A stretch of DNA of 64,000 nt from Oleispira antarctica RB-8 (GCA_000967895.1 FO203512.1:1229350-1293349); one strand, 5' to 3'. Numbered from the stretch's first letter, positions 8,359 through 17,906 are shown. Notes: generated by a model from the sequence alone, not told the origin. A program made the numbers and translations.

Positions 8359-9918
8359 ATGAGTGCTCACTCCAAGGGATCTAACCCAGATACAGATGTA
8401 TTGATTATTGGTGCCGGTATTTCCGGTATTGGTCTGGCTTATTATTTACAACGCGATCAGCCGAACAAGCGCTTCACCATTCTAGAGTCTCGGGGTGATA
8501 TCGGTGGCACTTGGGACTTGTTCCGTTACCCAGGCATTCGCTCTGATTCAGACTTATACACATTTGGTTATGAATTCAAACCTTGGAAAAGTCCTAAAGC
8601 GATTGCTGACGCGGGCTCTATTATGGATTACCTGCGCGAAGCCGTAGACGAAAATCAGATACAGAAAAAAATCCGTTTTAATAGCCGAGTCGTTAACGCT
8701 AACTGGTCGAGTGAAGATGCTCATTGGCGAGTAGAGTTTACCGATACCGCCACAGGAAAAACTGAAGTAATGACGGCGCGCTGGTTATTCTCGGCAGCGG
8801 GTTATTATCGCTATGACGAAGGTTTCACTCCGAATTTCAACGGTCGTGAAAACTTTAAGGGTCAGATTATCCATCCGCAAACCTGGCCTGAAGATCTGGA
8901 CTATCAAGGTAAAAAAGTCGTTGTCATCGGCAGTGGCGCGACGGCGGTGACCCTGGTTCCGGCGATGGCAGACAAAGCAGAACATGTCACCATGTTGCAG
9001 CGTACGCCAACGTATGTGGTGAGCTTGCCAACAGAAGACCCGATTGCCAATGTGATTAAAAAAATATTCCCAGAGAAGTTAGCGTACAAAATGGTGCGCA
9101 GTAAAAATATTAATCTGAGTCGTTGGTGGTGGGGTTTTTGCCAGCGCTTTCCAAATGCAGCACGCAAATTAATTCGTTTAGGTAATAAAAAATTATTACC
9201 GAAAGACTATCCCGTCGATACGCACTTTAACCCGCCATACAATCCTTGGGATCAGCGTTTATGTGCGGTAACCGACGGTGATTTATTCGAGTCCATTAGT
9301 AAAGGCGATGCCTCCATCGTTACCGACCATATCGATACCTTCACCGAAAAAGGGATAAAACTGAAATCAGGTCAGCAACTGGACGCAGACATTGTAATCA
9401 CCGCAACGGGCCTAAACGTACAACTGTTTGGTGGCATTGATTATACCGTGGATGGTGAACCGATTGATTATCCCAAGTCGGTTGCTTATAAAAGTTTAAT
9501 GCTGAGCGGTGTGCCGAATTTTGCTTACGCGATTGGTTATACAAACTCTTCTTGGACATTAAAAATTGGTCTGATCTGCGAACACTTATGCCGCATCATG
9601 GAGCACATGACAGAGCAAGATAAACTGATCTGTCAGCCAGAATTGCCAGACCCGAATATGCCAACAAGGCCACTATTAGATTTTGGTGCGGGTTATGTTC
9701 AGCGGGCCATTGATAACTTACCACGTCGAGGTATGAGTGCTCCTTGGGATGTTGCCATGGACTATAAAGTAGATGCGAAAAACTTGCGCTTTGGTTCAGT
9801 CACCGACGATTGCCTGAAATTTTACGCCAGTGCAAAAGCACCGCTAAAATCTGCCGAAGCAAAAAAAGATTCACCTTCTAAGCAGAAGACACAAGCAAAA
9901 GCGGAGGCTGAAGTATGA
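8359..9918 (+). CDS. Flavin-containing Baeyer-Villiger-type monooxygenase, AlmA-like
   Basis: A 519-residue FAD/NADPH enzyme predicted to insert oxygen into ketones or to hydroxylate long alkyl chains. The first Rossmann motif, GAGISG, is at 18-23. It is followed by GGTWD and the [11 protein letters not shown] segment seen in AlmA-like long-chain alkane monooxygenases. The BVMO fingerprint [12 protein letters not shown] lies at about 165-176, and the second nucleotide-binding motif GSGATA at about 191-196. The tail is rich in Lys and Ala and looks disordered. A good ribosome site (AAGG) precedes the ATG. Its stop overlaps the SDR start (ATGA). The substrate is not readable; the AlmA likeness rests on the motif order and on my memory of that family. 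Confidence 0.88.
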   Translation: MSAHSKGSNPDTDVLIIGAGISGIGLAYYLQRDQPNKRFTILESRGDIGGTWDLFRYPGIRSDSDLYTFGYEFKPWKSPKAIADAGSIMDYLREAVDENQIQKKIRFNSRVVNANWSSEDAHWRVEFTDTATGKTEVMTARWLFSAAGYYRYDEGFTPNFNGRENFKGQIIHPQTWPEDLDYQGKKVVVIGSGATAVTLVPAMADKAEHVTMLQRTPTYVVSLPTEDPIANVIKKIFPEKLAYKMVRSKNINLSRWWWGFCQRFPNAARKLIRLGNKKLLPKDYPVDTHFNPPYNPWDQRLCAVTDGDLFESISKGDASIVTDHIDTFTEKGIKLKSGQQLDADIVITATGLNVQLFGGIDYTVDGEPIDYPKSVAYKSLMLSGVPNFAYAIGYTNSSWTLKIGLICEHLCRIMEHMTEQDKLICQPELPDPNMPTRPLLDFGAGYVQRAIDNLPRRGMSAPWDVAMDYKVDAKNLRFGSVTDDCLKFYASAKAPLKSAEAKKDSPSKQKTQAKAEAEV

Positions 9919-10748
9919 AGCAGTTTAATAACAAAGTCGTTGTTGTCACTGGCGCTGCTTCGGGCATGGGGCGAGAGTATGCGCTGGAATTTGCACGCCT
10001 TGGCGCTCTGGTTGCGATGACTGACGTTAATGAAAAAGTCTTAGCTGAAACCCATTCCATGGTGCAGAAAATTACCGATAAATACACCTGCTGTGAAGTG
10101 ATGAATATCGCCTCGCAAGAGGATGTTCTGGCCTTTGCTGAAAAAGTAAAAAACAAACTTGGCAATGCCCATGTGATTATTAATAACGCCGGTATTGGCG
10201 GCGGTGGGGCTCCAGTCTGGGCTCAAGACATGGATCAATTTCAGCTGACGATGAATGTGAATTTTTTCTCAGTGGTGAGTATGACCAAAGCGTTTTTGCC
10301 GCAGTTATTGAGCAATCAAGAAGGCGCAGTGGTCAACGTATCCAGCGTATTCGGTTTAATAGGAACGCCAGGCACCAGTGATTATTGTGCGTCGAAATTT
10401 GCCGTACGTGGCTTCAGCGAATCGCTCATGGTTGAACTGGCCGATACGCCTATTTCGGTTCACCTTGTACACCCAGGCGGTATCAAAACCAATATCGCGA
10501 AAGACTCTAAAAATGGTGCTGAGTTTGAAGAAAAGTATTTGAAAACCAGCCCATTAACCGCAGTGCGTATCGTGATTGACGGCATTAAAACCGGCAAGCA
10601 ACGAATGGTATTTGGCCATCAATCATCGTTGCTGCGCTTTTTAACACTGTTACCGCTGAAGTTACGCAACTGGACATTAAATCGCGAGATGAGTGATCTA
10701 CGTGATCCTGAACATTACGAACTGTTATCTGCAATGGGAGAAAAATAA
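9915..10748 (+). CDS. Short-chain dehydrogenase/reductase (SDR)
   Basis: A 277-residue NAD(P)-dependent oxidoreductase. The cofactor motif TGAASGMG is at 12-19, Asn-Asn-Ala-Gly at about 89-92, the catalytic Ser near 143 (Val-Ser-Ser) and Tyr-Cys-Ala-Ser-Lys at about 157-161, giving the full SDR triad. After the active site there is a Pro-Gly-Gly-Ile-Lys-Thr-Asn loop of the classical type. It overlaps the monooxygenase gene by four bases and shares one base with the next gene's ATG (TAATG), so the three are probably translated as one unit. It likely interconverts the alcohol and ketone that feed or follow the monooxygenase. Confidence 0.87.
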   Translation: MKQFNNKVVVVTGAASGMGREYALEFARLGALVAMTDVNEKVLAETHSMVQKITDKYTCCEVMNIASQEDVLAFAEKVKNKLGNAHVIINNAGIGGGGAPVWAQDMDQFQLTMNVNFFSVVSMTKAFLPQLLSNQEGAVVNVSSVFGLIGTPGTSDYCASKFAVRGFSESLMVELADTPISVHLVHPGGIKTNIAKDSKNGAEFEEKYLKTSPLTAVRIVIDGIKTGKQRMVFGHQSSLLRFLTLLPLKLRNWTLNREMSDLRDPEHYELLSAMGEK

Positions 10749-11623
10749 TGACAAAAATAACTCAACCAGAAATTGAAGCTCGCAAAGATATTGATTTTGG
10801 CTTGGATGAAAATATACCAAGGTATTGGCACTCTAGCGATCCTTTTAAAACACGCATACACGATGCTTTGCAGTCGACTTTTCCGGAAGGCGAGCGCTAC
10901 TTTATTTCCAGTGTGCGTGCTTTTCGCGACAAAATTACCGACCCGCAGCTGATACACGAAGTAAAAGAATTTACCGTGCAAGAAGCCCAGCACGGCATTG
11001 CGCATACCAAATACAACAACCTGTTAGAAAAACAGGGAATGCCAATGGAGCGCTTATTGGCCGAGCATAAAGACAAAACCAAAGAAGACGAGCGTAAATG
11101 GTCACCAGAATATAATCTCGCGATAACGGCAGCGGCAGAACACTTTACTGCGTTGCTGGCCGATACTTACTTCACGAACAAAGAAACTACTGCGAGCATG
11201 CACCCTAAAATGAGAGCTTTATTTGCGTGGCATGCCATTGAAGAAATGGAGCACAGATCGGTTGCCTTCAATGTAATGAAAGATGTCGCGAAAGTGGGTT
11301 ACTGGAAACGTGCCACAGCGATGGTTCACGCGACCAAAATCATCTCTCATTTCATGTTCCACTTTGCCGACCAGATGTTAGAAGCTGACGGTTTTACTAA
11401 GTGGCAGCGCCGCAAAATGTTTATCAAAAACATTCCATGGCTATATGGCCCAAGAAAAGGCCTTTTCTCATCCTTTACCCCGAACTTACTGCGTTACTTT
11501 AAGCCGAGTTTTCACCCAGAAGATATTCCTGTGGTGCATAATTATGGCGAATGGGTAAAAAGTTATGATGCAACCGGTAATCCACATCAAGCCTGTCATG
11601 CGTTGATAGCGGCAGCTTATTAA
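10748..11623 (+). CDS. PF10118 metal-dependent hydrolase family protein (ferritin-like)
   Basis: A 291-residue protein of the family annotated as 'metal-dependent hydrolase' (PF10118). The metal-ligand pattern is visible: Gln-Glu-Ala-Gln-His near residue 80, then Ala-Glu-His-Phe near 135, then His-Ala-Ile-Glu-Glu-Met-Glu-His near 165. This Glu/His helix layout is that of a di-metal ferritin-like fold, so an oxygenase or oxidase activity is as likely as hydrolysis. It starts at the last base of the SDR stop codon and has a GGAG ribosome site inside the SDR gene. Members of this family commonly sit beside BVMO and SDR genes in lipid- or hydrocarbon-degrading bacteria. The reaction is unknown. 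Confidence 0.75.
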   Translation: MTKITQPEIEARKDIDFGLDENIPRYWHSSDPFKTRIHDALQSTFPEGERYFISSVRAFRDKITDPQLIHEVKEFTVQEAQHGIAHTKYNNLLEKQGMPMERLLAEHKDKTKEDERKWSPEYNLAITAAAEHFTALLADTYFTNKETTASMHPKMRALFAWHAIEEMEHRSVAFNVMKDVAKVGYWKRATAMVHATKIISHFMFHFADQMLEADGFTKWQRRKMFIKNIPWLYGPRKGLFSSFTPNLLRYFKPSFHPEDIPVVHNYGEWVKSYDATGNPHQACHALIAAAY

Positions 11624-11630
11624 ACTCTAT

Positions 11631-11667
11631 AAAAAAACCGCCCAATATATGAAAATAAAGGGCGGTT
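11631..11667 (-). terminator. Intrinsic terminator of the aldehyde dehydrogenase gene (works leftward)
   Basis: The stem AACCGCCC/GGGCGGTT (11636-11643 with 11660-11667) is followed on the minus strand by seven Ts. It lies between the convergent PF10118 and aldehyde dehydrogenase genes. The plus-strand side lacks a clean T-run, so it mainly serves the minus-strand gene. The same stem recurs at 13201-13239. Confidence 0.75.
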
Positions 11668-11688
11668 ATAGATTCAATCAATAAAAAA

Positions 11689-13113
11689 TCACAATCTAAA
11701 TTTCAGCATCAGGTTAATAACATTCTTAAATACTGAGCCGTAAGGCGGCGATAACATCAGAATGATTTTAGAAGTCATGCCCGACTGCTTAAATACTGGG
11801 CGCAGTTTCGAAAACTCTTTAAAGCCTTCTTCACCATGGTAATGGCCCATGCCGCTGTTACCAATACCACCAAATGGCATGTCGTGCTGAGCAACGTGGA
11901 ACATGCAGTCGTTGATGCATACGCCGCCAGAAAGCGTTCTGTAGAATAAATCGTCTTGAGTCTTTTTGTCGTTAGAGAACATGTATAACCCAAGAGGACG
12001 ATCACGTTCGTTGATGTACTCAACAACTTCATCCAATGATTTATACGTTTTGATCGGTAGCAGTGGGCCGAAGATTTCGTCTTGCATTATGATCATGTCA
12101 TCGCTTGGATTTACGATTACATGTGGTGCAATTTTTTTACTTTCTTCATTTAGGGTATCACCTTGTAATAGGTTAACAACCTCGGCGCCTTTTTCTTTTG
12201 CATCTTCTAATGTGGCTTTCAAACGGCTAAAAGCGGCTTCGTCGATAATCGCGGTTAAGTCTGAATTGTTCACGCTGTCGTAACGGCTGCTAACGATTTC
12301 TTTGGCGTGCTTAACAAATTCTTCAACTTTGCCTTCTGGTACGAATATGTAATCAGGGGCAACACAGGTTTGGCCGGCGTTTAAGAATTTGGTGAAGGTC
12401 ATTCGTTCTGCCGCTGTGCGCACGTCGAAGTCCGGGGCCAGAATGGTTGGCGACTTACCGCCCAGCTCTAGAGTAACTGGCGTCAGGTTTTTAGACGCGG
12501 CTTCCATAACGATTTTACCCGTTGCGGCAGAACCGGTGAATACCATGTGGTCCCAAGGCATGGAAGAAAATTCACGCGCCGAGGTGGCTGGAATGACGGC
12601 CAATACCGATTCGTCAAAGACAGCAGATACTAATTCATCAATTAGGCGGCACAAGTTTTGTGAGTTGGCGGCCATTTTAACAATGCAGCGGTTGCCCGCG
12701 GCTAAGGCGCTAACGCATGGGCTGAGTGCTAGGAATAATGGGTAGTTCCATGGAGTCACAACACCAACAACGCCTTTAGGCTGAGGGATCAGTTTGTTGC
12801 TTGCCCCTTTAAACGTTAAGCCAACGTGACGGCTTTTGGGTTTAGCCCACTTGCTGATGCGTTTTTTGGCGTAGCTTACCGAACCTAATAACGGGGTTAT
12901 TTCCAATAGCATGGTTTCGTTGGTAGAGCGGCCGCCATAATCTTTGTCGATGGCTGCGCAGATGCGGTCTGCATTGTTTTCTATCAGTTGAGCCAGCTTT
13001 TCTAGGTTGTCTTTACGTTCGTTGATGCTTGGGTAAGCATGCTGACGCGAGGCCTTGTATTGCGTTTGATAGGTGGCCTGAAGTCTTTCTGATGGAGTCA
13101 TAGGTGAATTCAT
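11689..13113 (-). CDS. Aldehyde dehydrogenase, coniferyl-aldehyde dehydrogenase-like
   Basis: Oxidises an aldehyde to a carboxylic acid with NAD(P)+. The start at 13113 gives 474 residues and begins directly with the family's N-terminal helix; the alternative start at 13200 would place 29 unlikely residues encoded over a hairpin. Visible motifs: Thr-Pro-Trp-Asn-Tyr-Pro, Phe-Thr-Gly-Ser-Ala-Ala-Thr-Gly, the catalytic Glu in LELGGKSP and the catalytic Cys in Asn-Ala-Gly-Gln-Thr-Cys. The lack of the usual ~500-residue length and the hydrophobic C-terminal tail match the short, membrane-associated coniferyl/fatty-aldehyde branch. It is convergent to the BVMO operon and probably completes the same oxidation route. 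It has its own terminator. Confidence 0.88.
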   Translation of the reverse strand: MNSPMTPSERLQATYQTQYKASRQHAYPSINERKDNLEKLAQLIENNADRICAAIDKDYGGRSTNETMLLEITPLLGSVSYAKKRISKWAKPKSRHVGLTFKGASNKLIPQPKGVVGVVTPWNYPLFLALSPCVSALAAGNRCIVKMAANSQNLCRLIDELVSAVFDESVLAVIPATSAREFSSMPWDHMVFTGSAATGKIVMEAASKNLTPVTLELGGKSPTILAPDFDVRTAAERMTFTKFLNAGQTCVAPDYIFVPEGKVEEFVKHAKEIVSSRYDSVNNSDLTAIIDEAAFSRLKATLEDAKEKGAEVVNLLQGDTLNEESKKIAPHVIVNPSDDMIIMQDEIFGPLLPIKTYKSLDEVVEYINERDRPLGLYMFSNDKKTQDDLFYRTLSGGVCINDCMFHVAQHDMPFGGIGNSGMGHYHGEEGFKEFSKLRPVFKQSGMTSKIILMLSPPYGSVFKNVINLMLKFRL

Positions 13114-13200
13114 TTTGTTAGGATTGTTAGAGTAATTACTCAGTAGAGTGTACCTAGTATGAATTGATAAATCGAGAGTTGAGACTAGGAATTCGGGCAT

Positions 13201-13239
13201 AAAAAACCGCCCCCTGAATATCAGTAGGGCGGTTCTTTT
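13201..13239. terminator. Bidirectional terminator-like hairpin upstream of the aldehyde dehydrogenase
   Basis: The stem AACCGCCC/GGGCGGTT (13205-13212 with 13227-13234) has T-runs on both strands (six on the minus strand; TTCTTTT on the plus strand). It lies between two divergent gene starts, where a terminator is not expected. It repeats the stem found after the dehydrogenase gene at 11631. It may act as a leader attenuator or be a duplicated terminator. Confidence 0.6.
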
Positions 13240-13384
13240 GATCTCGTTAAAAGTGAGGCTGCTTTTATAGCGCCTTAATCTTTAATACTCCTGTGTTGTT
13301 TGAGCACTAAATTGGTGTATCTATTTTGAATTTATTAGAATAGGTTGATCTGGCTTTCATGTTAATAAATCCAAAGAGCTTCCT

Positions 13385-14242
13385 GTGACTGAATCGATTT
13401 TCTGGCGTAATGCCGATATGCCTTATGTTGAATTACGCCGAGTCGAAGACGGTCGTAAAGTTAGCTACGCTCCGCATTCACACAAGCAATGGTCGATTGG
13501 CGCGATTACTCATGGCATCAGTACTTTCCAGTATCGCGATGACCTGTATCCAATAAAGGAAACAGATCTGGTGATGATGAATCCTGATTGGGTGCATACC
13601 TGTAATCCGGTAGACAATCAGCCGTGGGCTTATTGGATGATGTATATCGATGCGGATTGGCTGACGCAATTGAGATTTGAAGCGGGTTTGATTCCAGAGA
13701 AATGCTGGCAAGATATCCATCAGCCGATGATCAAGCTAGATCAAGCATCAAATCAAAAAGAAGGTAACAATCACTGGTACTCACTTTATTGTGAAGTCGT
13801 TGAGGTTTTGGTTAGTACAGAAGCTGACTTGCTAGAAAAGCAGTCCTGTTTTATCGATTATATAACGACTCTGATGAGTTGGTTCAGTGATGCTCCTCAG
13901 ACTGATGTAGACAATGCATCTGCACCACAGGAAAGCCTGAGCGCTGTTGCTGAGTTTCTTGATCAATCATTAGCAACCATGCCAACATTAGAGAATTTAA
14001 CCACTTTAGCAAATTGTAGCGAAGGTCATTTAATTCGCAGTTTCCGTCGACAGTATGGTTTAACGCCTCATGCCTATTTACTGAATCGTCGTATACAAAA
14101 AAGCCGAGAGTTATTGCAACAAGGAATAGAGCTTGTTGATGTAGCTCAGCAATTAGCTTTTTCCGATCAGGCACATTTTCAGCGTACGTTTAAAAAGCTG
14201 ACAGCGACTACTCCGGGGCAATATCAAAATAATCGCAGTTAA
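13385..14242 (+). CDS. AraC-family transcriptional regulator
   Basis: A 285-residue regulator with an N-terminal cupin-type sensing domain (His-Ser-His-Lys-Gln-Trp near residue 33) and a C-terminal AraC double helix-turn-helix (about 190-283: Cys-Ser-Glu-Gly-His-Leu-Ile-Arg-Ser-Phe-Arg and Ala-Phe-Ser-Asp-Gln-Ala-His-Phe-Gln-Arg-Thr-Phe-Lys). The start is a GTG with a weak AAGAG site upstream; the next ATG would remove part of the sensor domain. It runs convergent to a LysE exporter, 23 bases from its end, and AraC-LysE pairs of this kind are common. It probably controls that exporter. Confidence 0.85.
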   Translation: MTESIFWRNADMPYVELRRVEDGRKVSYAPHSHKQWSIGAITHGISTFQYRDDLYPIKETDLVMMNPDWVHTCNPVDNQPWAYWMMYIDADWLTQLRFEAGLIPEKCWQDIHQPMIKLDQASNQKEGNNHWYSLYCEVVEVLVSTEADLLEKQSCFIDYITTLMSWFSDAPQTDVDNASAPQESLSAVAEFLDQSLATMPTLENLTTLANCSEGHLIRSFRRQYGLTPHAYLLNRRIQKSRELLQQGIELVDVAQQLAFSDQAHFQRTFKKLTATTPGQYQNNRS

Positions 14243-14265
14243 CCCGTTATAGAAAGTTATGAAAA

Positions 14266-14868
14266 CTATAAAAATTCAGTGCTGAATATAACAACGATAC
14301 AACTTAAAAATAATAGTAACGCTAGCAACTGATTAAACCGTTTAAGGTATTTTGGCTGATGAATAGCGTCACGAAAAAATGCCCCTGCGACGACCCAGCT
14401 TGATAATGACAGCCAGCAAATAACAGCATACAAAGCCGTAAATATTATTAATATTTGCAACTCACCATTCGGTGCATAGGTGCTAATTCCTGCTGCAGAT
14501 GCTAGCCAAGCTTTTGGGTTCAACCACTGCATTAAAGCACCGGTCCAAAACCCTGGGGCTTTAATGTGATCTGAAGATAATTCACCGTCAGAGCGGGCTA
14601 ATAAAAAACTCAGATACAATAAAAAACCAATACCTGCCCAGCGCAAGACAGTAAATAGGGCTGGCCACAGTTCGAATAATTGATTCAGCCCTAAGCCCAC
14701 CGCGACAAATAAAACAAGAAACCCCAATGTGGCACCGCTGACGAATATTAGGCCTCGAATAAGAGGGTAGCGGCTACCGCTGCTTAAGCCCACTAGGTTG
14801 ACAGGGCCCGGAGATATCGAGGCCGCAAGGGCAAAGGCCGACATGGATAATAAAATAGAAAGTGACAT
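14266..14868 (-). CDS. LysE-family amino-acid exporter
   Basis: A 200-residue inner-membrane exporter with about six hydrophobic segments. The N-terminal Ser-Pro-Gly-Pro-Val-Asn motif and the following Gly-x(3)-Gly region are those of LysE/RhtB transporters, and Trp-Leu-Asn-Pro-Lys-Ala-Trp in the middle is the second family signature. It should export an amino acid or a small derivative by proton exchange. A GAGG ribosome site precedes the ATG. It sits convergent to an AraC regulator. Substrate unknown. Confidence 0.87.
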   Translation of the reverse strand: MSLSILLSMSAFALAASISPGPVNLVGLSSGSRYPLIRGLIFVSGATLGFLVLFVAVGLGLNQLFELWPALFTVLRWAGIGFLLYLSFLLARSDGELSSDHIKAPGFWTGALMQWLNPKAWLASAAGISTYAPNGELQILIIFTALYAVICWLSLSSWVVAGAFFRDAIHQPKYLKRFNQLLALLLFLSCIVVIFSTEFL

Positions 14869-15269
14869 GGTTTCCTCACATTTAAACAGAGATCTGTATT
14901 AGGGGAGGAAGTTTGTCGTAATCGATAGGGGCCGTATTGAATGAAACTGATCAGTTAGATAACTTGGTGACGTTATACACGGCTACTAGTTACAAGAGAA
15001 TAATAGAGAAAACATTACCTAGCGCCGTTTACCAATAGCTAAGGCGATCGGGATATTCGCATGACTAAAATTAAGAAAAAATCCTGCCTGCTTTCGCTCA
15101 ATAGAGGGTGCTGAATAGTGACTTTAATTCTTTTAATAAATTATAGCTAACACCTGTTTTATTAGTAATAAATAGTCTATTAAAACAGTCGTTTTTTGTT
15201 CTAATAACATTTCAATACGCTAAAATTAATACAGTATTTAAAATTTAAAAATTAATTTAAGGTGACGGT
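14869..15269. other. Intergenic region without a gene (401 bases)
   Basis: I see no coding sequence on either strand. The left part should hold the promoter of the LysE gene. The right part is very AT-rich and holds a perfect palindrome, TTTATTAGTAATAAA at 15158-15172, about 100 bases before the HNH gene, which could be an operator. No tRNA or repeat is visible. Confidence 0.4.
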
Positions 15270-16955
15270 ATGTACGCTTTAAAAGTTGAACGGCATTTCG
15301 ATAATAACTTCTCTCAAGGTTCTCTTTATTGCATCAGTGAGAGTACGGGAGAGAGCACGAGCAATAACGAAAGTATCCGCTACAACGATCAACCCGACCT
15401 AGAAAACTTTAGTGAAAGCAATGAGCAACTCGAAAATCAAATCACCAAGCTTGCAGGGCAAATCAACGCCGCTAATTATCGCTTTCTAAAACTCATTGCA
15501 GAATTTGATCGCAGACAAGCTTGGTCCGGTTATGGGCTACGTTCGTGTGCGCATTGGTTAAATTGGAAATGTGGTATTTCCATGAACCCAGCCCGAGAGA
15601 AGGTTAGAACTGCACGCGCATTAGAAGGCTTGCCAGGAATCAATGCGGCGTTTCAAAAAGGCGAGCTAAGTTTTTCCAAAGTACGGGCAATGACCAGAAT
15701 CGCCACTGAAGAAAATGAATCCTATTTATTAAACATCGCCGAGTACGGCACAGTGCATCATGTAGAAGTTTTGGTTAAAGCATCTCGAACCGTTAGTCGT
15801 ATCGCCGATAAGCAAGAAGACTTCAATGCAGCAGACCTTGGGCTAAGTGAAGATCAGCAGTTAAAAAGACAAGAAGAACAACAAGACGATTTACAGCAAG
15901 AAAGCCGCAGCGTGAGCTGTTATCAAGACGATGATGGTATGTGGATTATAAAAGCTAGGTTACCCGCCGAAGAAGGCGGCTTAATTGCAAAGGCGCTTAA
16001 AGAACTCGGTGATCGATTAGCCAATGTTGGTTGTGAAGCGCATCAAGATAGTGCAAAAAGCGTTTCAGCTGAAACGTTTTCGATGAACCAGATGCTTGAA
16101 GACAAGACAGAAGAGAAGCTTACTTTTCCTCAGCGCAGAGCCGATGCGTTAATTGCAATAACAGAGCATTACCTCGCCTCTGCAAATAGTTCGTCTTCTA
16201 TCGATTCAATCAGCTCCCTAAAAGGCGCAGAGCGTTGTCAGCTAATTATGCATGTTCGGGCAGGCCCGCTAAACCAAGGGACTGGCACTGATTTAGAGGC
16301 TGATTTAGGAGTAAGCCTAGATGGCAGGTGGTTAATACCCAACGCCGCTCGTCGTATAGCGTGTGATGCAGGCTTGCTGGTTGTAGAAGAGGATAGCGTA
16401 GGCAATGTATTGAATATTGGCCGACGCTCACGAATTATTCCCCCCGCCATGTCCCGTGCATTAGCGATTCGTGACGGCGGTTGCCAGTTTCCGGGCTGTT
16501 GTGAAACCCGATATGTAGAGGGTCATCATATAAAGCACTGGGCCGATGGCGGTGATACTAAGCTGGATAATTTAGTGACGTTATGTCGGCATCATCATAG
16601 GGAATTGCATAAAGGGTCGTTCTTCCTTTCACTTAAGCCAGTGACTCAGCCAGCAACCGCTAGCAAGCCACAGCGCTTTGCCGAGCGCTTATGTTTTTCT
16701 AAAGTAGATCGTTATTTTAATACGCCTTTTAACCGTACTTCTAATAATAAAAATGAAGAACATGTTATAGCCGCCAACCCCGCTAAGTTTACCTGCGCTT
16801 GTTGTGATCCTGCTGAATTGGGCAAGAATATTCCTAGGCTGATCTATAACGCGATAGATGAAAAGACGGCCGTTACTAAATGGGCAGGTGAATCTATGGA
16901 TTTGGGAATGGCGATTGATGGGTTGTTGGGTGCGAGTAAAAAGAGACTTCAGTAA
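15270..16955 (+). CDS. DUF222 / HNH endonuclease domain protein
   Basis: A 561-residue protein of the 13E12-type group. The N-terminal DUF222 region spans about 45-330 (Gly-Tyr-Gly-Leu-Arg-Ser-Cys-Ala-His-Trp-Leu near 95 is its usual signature). A C-terminal HNH nuclease domain lies at about 385-450: Cys-Gln-Phe-Pro-Gly-Cys, then Glu-Gly-His-His-Ile and a Cys-Arg-His-His-His zinc/active-site cluster. The residues needed for nuclease activity look intact. The cellular role of this family is not established; members are often multi-copy and linked to mobile or defence regions. A good ribosome site (AAGGTGA) precedes the ATG. It opens an accessory stretch that runs to the Gabija genes. Confidence 0.85.
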   Translation: MYALKVERHFDNNFSQGSLYCISESTGESTSNNESIRYNDQPDLENFSESNEQLENQITKLAGQINAANYRFLKLIAEFDRRQAWSGYGLRSCAHWLNWKCGISMNPAREKVRTARALEGLPGINAAFQKGELSFSKVRAMTRIATEENESYLLNIAEYGTVHHVEVLVKASRTVSRIADKQEDFNAADLGLSEDQQLKRQEEQQDDLQQESRSVSCYQDDDGMWIIKARLPAEEGGLIAKALKELGDRLANVGCEAHQDSAKSVSAETFSMNQMLEDKTEEKLTFPQRRADALIAITEHYLASANSSSSIDSISSLKGAERCQLIMHVRAGPLNQGTGTDLEADLGVSLDGRWLIPNAARRIACDAGLLVVEEDSVGNVLNIGRRSRIIPPAMSRALAIRDGGCQFPGCCETRYVEGHHIKHWADGGDTKLDNLVTLCRHHHRELHKGSFFLSLKPVTQPATASKPQRFAERLCFSKVDRYFNTPFNRTSNNKNEEHVIAANPAKFTCACCDPAELGKNIPRLIYNAIDEKTAVTKWAGESMDLGMAIDGLLGASKKRLQ

Positions 16956-16995
16956 GTATGCCTCATAGAGGCATACTAGAATTCCAATCTGTTAA

Positions 16996-17349
16996 CTACT
17001 TGCAGTTAATTACTTCTGCATCAATGGTTATAAACCACATGCCATCTTTCTCTGCTAGTGCTTCGATCTCACTTCTATCCAGTGTGATAGAACACTCGGA
17101 TGAAACTGATAACGTTATTTTGTTAAGTCCTTTATCCAGTACATCACTTTCAAATGAACTAATTTCGTATCGCCATGAATTTGAGCTTCCGGGTTTCAGC
17201 TGAAACGCCAAATTATCTACTTCATTAGTCGTTGCAATGAACTCACCTTGGAAATTAATGCTTTCATCTAAGTCATTTTTAATTGTGACCATCTGAACAG
17301 ATGAGCAAGAGGCGATAAGTAGAAAAAAGGTGAGTATTAAAATTCTCAA
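16996..17349 (-). CDS. Small lipoprotein, third gene of the L,D-transpeptidase-like cassette
   Basis: A 117-residue protein with a lipoprotein signal: hydrophobic N-terminus and Ile-Ala-Ser-Cys, Cys at about 15. The mature part is short and beta-rich with a single Cys pair candidate (Cys in Ser-Ser-Glu-Cys and the penultimate Cys). The start is a TTG overlapping the stop of the upstream gene (TTGA), so it is translationally coupled. No family recognised. Its position after a small peptidoglycan-enzyme-like gene makes a periplasmic immunity or partner role possible, but this is inference. Confidence 0.6.
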   Translation of the reverse strand: MRILILTFFLLIASCSSVQMVTIKNDLDESINFQGEFIATTNEVDNLAFQLKPGSSNSWRYEISSFESDVLDKGLNKITLSVSSECSITLDRSEIEALAEKDGMWFITIDAEVINCK

Positions 17350-17903
17350 TCAAAGTTACTCATGCACACTGTTTTTTGATCTTCATTTAAGTGCTGGGTT
17401 AATGCTTGAGCATTATGGTTAACGAAGTCGTGTTTCTTCTTTTTATTTTTACCTTCGTGCCCAAAGTAGGCATTGAGTCTATTACAGTTGGAATCTATCA
17501 GGAAAGGCAGCTCTTTCATGATTACTGAGAAACTATCCGTGTTATTCAAGAAAATCGGCATTAAGTCTTCAGCTAGATACTCTTGAAATGCACCTGAGTT
17601 TTTTGCCTGTGCATAAAATGAAAAATACATGATTACCTTAAGCCTCTTCTTGCTAATTTTTCCATTAGTCTGATCAGACTCTATGTTTCTAGAATAGATC
17701 CGCTCAAGTTCCTTGAATAACTCTAGGGAATCAGGCTGCTTCACACCGTTGTCGTCAAAATAGGTATATTTATGTTCATTAACATTCAATAAGCTAGATA
17801 GAATATTATGGTAATCATTTTCCTCAGAATGGGTTTGATTGCTAGCGTTGATATTAGAGCAAGCCATTAATAAAAAGGTACTAAGTACAATTAGATGTTT
17901 CAT
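17346..17903 (-). CDS. Small lipoprotein, second gene of the L,D-transpeptidase-like cassette
   Basis: A 185-residue protein with a lipobox Leu-Met-Ala-Cys (Cys at about 15). The mature protein is mostly helical and carries several Cys residues. It ends three bases after the preceding gene's stop region begins, and overlaps the next gene by four bases, so it belongs to a tight three-gene unit. An AAGGA ribosome site precedes the ATG. I do not recognise the family. It is predicted to sit in the periplasm on a lipid anchor. Confidence 0.65.
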   Translation of the reverse strand: MKHLIVLSTFLLMACSNINASNQTHSEENDYHNILSSLLNVNEHKYTYFDDNGVKQPDSLELFKELERIYSRNIESDQTNGKISKKRLKVIMYFSFYAQAKNSGAFQEYLAEDLMPIFLNNTDSFSVIMKELPFLIDSNCNRLNAYFGHEGKNKKKKHDFVNHNAQALTQHLNEDQKTVCMSNFD

Positions 17904-17906
17904 AGA

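Noticed and set aside
12389..12745. Open frame antisense to the aldehyde dehydrogenase
   Set aside because: It is a shadow frame inside a well-supported gene, without independent coding evidence; the same holds for the other long frames antisense to valS, flgE and flgK.
13113..13200. Longer start for the aldehyde dehydrogenase at 13200
   Set aside because: The added 29 residues do not fit the family, and the 'ribosome site' there is part of the terminator-like hairpin.
15270..16955. DUF222-HNH gene as an intron-encoded homing endonuclease or mobile element
   Set aside because: It is a freestanding full-length gene with its own ribosome site; no intron or intein boundaries are visible.
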